A stretch of 34,362 nucleotides of DNA. Origin: JANWYQ01 sp034432445 (lineage in GTDB: Bacteria > Chloroflexota > Anaerolineae > JAAEKA01). Below the pieces are notes generated by a model. The model ran no database searches and had not been told where the DNA came from. It worked only from the letters and a program-made list of their open reading frames with translations. A program made the translations under genes and the position numbers. Shown piece by piece: positions 32,682-34,362 of this stretch (positions within the stretch are counted from its first letter, which is position 1; every line of letters begins with the position of its first letter). The stretch is taken from contig DAOUBX010000272.1 of NCBI GenBank assembly GCA_034432445.1, forward strand, positions 1 through 34,362, written 5' to 3'.

Positions 32682-34079
32682 ATGAGTATGTCGAAACGAA
32701 TCGCTTGGCTGCTGATTGCAGCGTTGTTGATCACTGCGTGCGGGCCGGCGACGCCGGCAGCCACGCCCACGCCGACCAAGACACCGACGCCTGTGGTGCT
32801 GGCGACAGAGCCGCCCACCGCCACGCCCGCGCCGCCGACCGACACCCCGGCGCCGCCGACGGATACACCTGCGCCGCCGACCGATACCCCTCTCCCGCCC
32901 ACCGAGGCGCCAACCGAAGCGCCGGCCGACACGCCGACGCCCGAACCGCCCACGCCCACGCCACAGACGGCCGGCAACCCACCGCCTGCGCCGTCCGTCA
33001 ACACCGGCATCATGACCTCTCCGGACTACGGCGCGCAGGCTTTCCTGTGGTGGCGCGGGGAGATCGCCGACCGCGATCTGACCCTGATGAAGAACGCCGG
33101 CTTTCGTTGGGTGAAGCAGTGGTTTGCCTGGAAGGACATCGAGGGGGCGGGGCGCGGCCAGTACGACTGGAGCATCCCCGATCGCATCGTGCAACAGGTG
33201 GCCGACCACGGCCTGAAGCTACTGGCGCGCGTCGACCGCGAGCCGGGCTGGGCCGGGCCGCCGCCGGGCAACATCCAGGCCTACACCGAGTTCCTGACCG
33301 CGCTGGCCACCCGCTACCGCGGCCGCATCCATGCCTATCAGATTTGGAACGAGCCCAACCTGGCGCGTGAGTGGGGTAACCGCCCCCCCAACGCCGCCGA
33401 GTACACGCGCATGCTGCAAGCCGCCTACCGAGCGATCAAAGCGGCCGACCCCAACGCTCTGGTCATCACCGCCGGCATGGCACCTACCGGCACCTGCTGC
33501 GACATCGCCAAGCCGGACGACCAGTTCTATCGCGAGATGTACCGCGCTATGGGCGGCAACTCAACCGGCTACTTCGACATGCTGGGCGTGCACGGGGCCG
33601 GCTTTGCTGCCGCGCCCGAGGTCTCACCTGACGAGACAGCCGCCGACAAGGCGCGCTACGGCGGCGAGCGCTTCTTCGCCTTCCGCCGTATCGAGGACAT
33701 CCGCCAGATCATGGTTCAGAACGGCGATGCCAATAAGCGCGTGGTGGTGCTGGAGTTCGGCTGGACCACCGACAACCGGCCGGGCAGCCCCTACTACTGG
33801 CACGGCGCCGGCGCGGGCATCGACGAGGCCGTCAAGGCGGACTACATTCGCCGCGCCTACGAGTACGCCGAGCGCAACTGGAAGCCGTGGATCGCGCTAA
33901 TGAGCGTGATCTACATGCCCGACCTGGACTGGACACCCAACGACGAACAGTACTACTGGTCGATCATGGACCCCAGCCAGATCGACGAGCTGCGCCTGCG
34001 CAACGCTTTCGTGGAGCTGTGCCTCTACTTCAACCAGAAGCTCGGACGGCCGCGCTGCCAATACGCGCCGCCGGGCTGA
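32682..34079 (+). CDS. lipoprotein clan GH-A glycoside hydrolase
   Basis: The 465-aa product starts with a lipoprotein signal; lipid-bearing Cys20 is in LLITAC. A long Thr/Pro-rich tether (about 23-105) includes three exact PPTDTP(A/L) repeats. The catalytic domain (about 110-465) has acid/base Glu224 (IWNEPN) and nucleophile Glu358 (VLEFGW). It is the most diverged of the three tandem hydrolases and has no SH3b domain, so anchoring is by lipid rather than by wall binding. Two starts are close together (32682 and 32688) and both have GGA-rich sequence upstream; I list the first. Without the 41-bp element and its duplication the gap from the previous gene would be about 24 bp, which suggests one operon. 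Confidence 0.85.
   Translation: MSMSKRIAWLLIAALLITACGPATPAATPTPTKTPTPVVLATEPPTATPAPPTDTPAPPTDTPAPPTDTPLPPTEAPTEAPADTPTPEPPTPTPQTAGNPPPAPSVNTGIMTSPDYGAQAFLWWRGEIADRDLTLMKNAGFRWVKQWFAWKDIEGAGRGQYDWSIPDRIVQQVADHGLKLLARVDREPGWAGPPPGNIQAYTEFLTALATRYRGRIHAYQIWNEPNLAREWGNRPPNAAEYTRMLQAAYRAIKAADPNALVITAGMAPTGTCCDIAKPDDQFYREMYRAMGGNSTGYFDMLGVHGAGFAAAPEVSPDETAADKARYGGERFFAFRRIEDIRQIMVQNGDANKRVVVLEFGWTTDNRPGSPYYWHGAGAGIDEAVKADYIRRAYEYAERNWKPWIALMSVIYMPDLDWTPNDEQYYWSIMDPSQIDELRLRNAFVELCLYFNQKLGRPRCQYAPPG
32829..32891 (+). repeat. three 21-bp tandem repeats coding for a Pro/Thr linker
   Basis: Units at 32829-32849, 32850-32870 and 32871-32891 share GCGCCGCCGAC and encode PPTDTP plus one residue. They lie within the hydrolase tether and could vary in number between strains. 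Confidence 0.85.
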
Positions 34080-34102
34080 GAGAGCAGCCAAGGTCCCGTG
34101 GC

Positions 34103-34166
34103 CCTTCGTAGTGACGACTTTAGTCATCCCGGCGCAGCAGAGCGACTAAAGTCGCCACTACGAAGG
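34103..34166. repeat. 64-bp palindromic repeat (intact copy)
   Basis: Two 25-bp arms (CCTTCGTAGTGACGACTTT... and its complement) pair with three mismatches around a 14-nt loop. It lies 24 bp after the last hydrolase stop and may act as an RNA hairpin at the transcript end, though no T-run follows. A half copy occurs at 12531-12679. No flanking duplication is seen. Confidence 0.75.
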
Positions 34167-34225
34167 TTGCTGATTTCCAGGACAGCTAGCTCTTTGCCGA
34201 TTTACCGAGATTCCTCGCTGGCCAT

Positions 34226-34254
34226 TTGACAGCGCTCCCTGACCATGTTATCAT
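34226..34254 (+). promoter_or_regulatory. strong promoter at the right edge
   Basis: A perfect TTGACA (34226-34231) and TATCAT (34249-34254) are separated by 17 bp. Transcription should begin at about 34261, exactly at an ATG. It drives whatever lies beyond the window. Confidence 0.8.
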
Positions 34255-34260
34255 GCCGCC

Positions 34261-34332
34261 ATGATCGACACCCTTTGCACCACCGGTCGCGCCTACTCGT
34301 ATCTGCGGGGCGGTTACGCCCCATCCCGCTGA
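34261..34332 (+). CDS. possible leaderless 23-residue leader peptide
   Basis: The ATG is 6 bp after the -10 box, the same spacing as the leaderless RusA-type gene. The frame has 23 codons and a TGA. It contains three Tyr and three Arg codons and ends in YLRGGYAPSR. Its 3' part overlaps a hairpin (GGGGCG pairing with CGCCCC across GTTA). This arrangement suits a translated leader controlling a downstream gene, but the gene is outside the window and no known attenuator is recognised. Confidence 0.4.
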   Translation: MIDTLCTTGRAYSYLRGGYAPSR

Positions 34333-34362
34333 GTTGAGCGCGCCCGCAGCGTGGGCTACATT

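Noticed and set aside
32764..32990. Minisatellite or CRISPR-like array
   Set aside because: The repeats are in frame, contiguous without spacers and encode a Pro/Thr linker of a lipoprotein.

Overview
The window is GC-rich, densely coded bacterial chromosome. I place it most probably in the Chloroflexota (Anaerolineae/Caldilineae-like). This is an inference from gene content: SH3b domains fused to glycoside hydrolases, a paired M16 peptidase, a multi-GAF/PAS histidine kinase and a lone tungsten aldehyde oxidoreductase. There is no rRNA marker here. No phage, CRISPR array, tRNA or rRNA is visible.

Layout. 1-6.3 kb, plus strand: the end of a c-type cytochrome, a terminator, a Ca2+/H+ antiporter (CaxA type), an AOR-family oxidoreductase and a class A penicillin-binding protein of the PBP1C type. 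6.4-12.5 kb: a very large lipoprotein alpha-2-macroglobulin with an intact thioester CTEQ. The PBP1C/macroglobulin pair is a known bacterial combination thought to link wall repair with trapping of attacking proteases. 12.8-17.5 kb, minus strand: four genes joined by 4-bp overlaps (degenerate CPBP membrane protein, sensor kinase, OmpR-type regulator, anchored secreted protein) behind one good promoter. 17.5-23.1 kb, minus strand: acpS, a non-catalytic/catalytic M16 peptidase pair, UDP-glucose dehydrogenase and a YbhN/AglD-type membrane protein. 23.3-24.8 kb, minus strand: a small SWIM zinc-finger protein, a candidate 130-nt small RNA or attenuated leader, and rsmI. 24.8-27.1 kb: a RusA-type resolvase read from an apparently leaderless promoter that faces the rsmI promoter, a membrane-anchored helical protein and a small two-helix membrane protein. 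27.2-34.1 kb, plus strand: three exported clan GH-A glycoside hydrolases in tandem, headed by a strong promoter and a 250-nt structured leader. The right edge carries a perfect -35/-10 promoter and a 23-codon leaderless reading frame.

The most notable structure outside genes is a family of small non-coding mobile elements. Two 111-bp copies (108/111 identical) lie at 6298-6408 and 12546-12656. A 41-bp internally deleted derivative lies at 32616-32656. All three are flanked by perfect 8-bp direct repeats. A more diverged relative may lie at 23168-23281. Ends beginning GTAA and 8-bp target duplications match the IS66 family, so these look like MITEs moved by an IS66-type transposase encoded elsewhere. 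One copy has split a second palindromic repeat family, whose intact copy is at 34103-34166. The three clear copies sit at or just after stop codons, two of them inside what would otherwise be tight operon junctions.

Several genes here (rusA, rsmI, the small membrane protein, the right-edge short frame) have -10 boxes only 6-12 bp from the start codon, so leaderless or near-leaderless transcription seems common in this genome.
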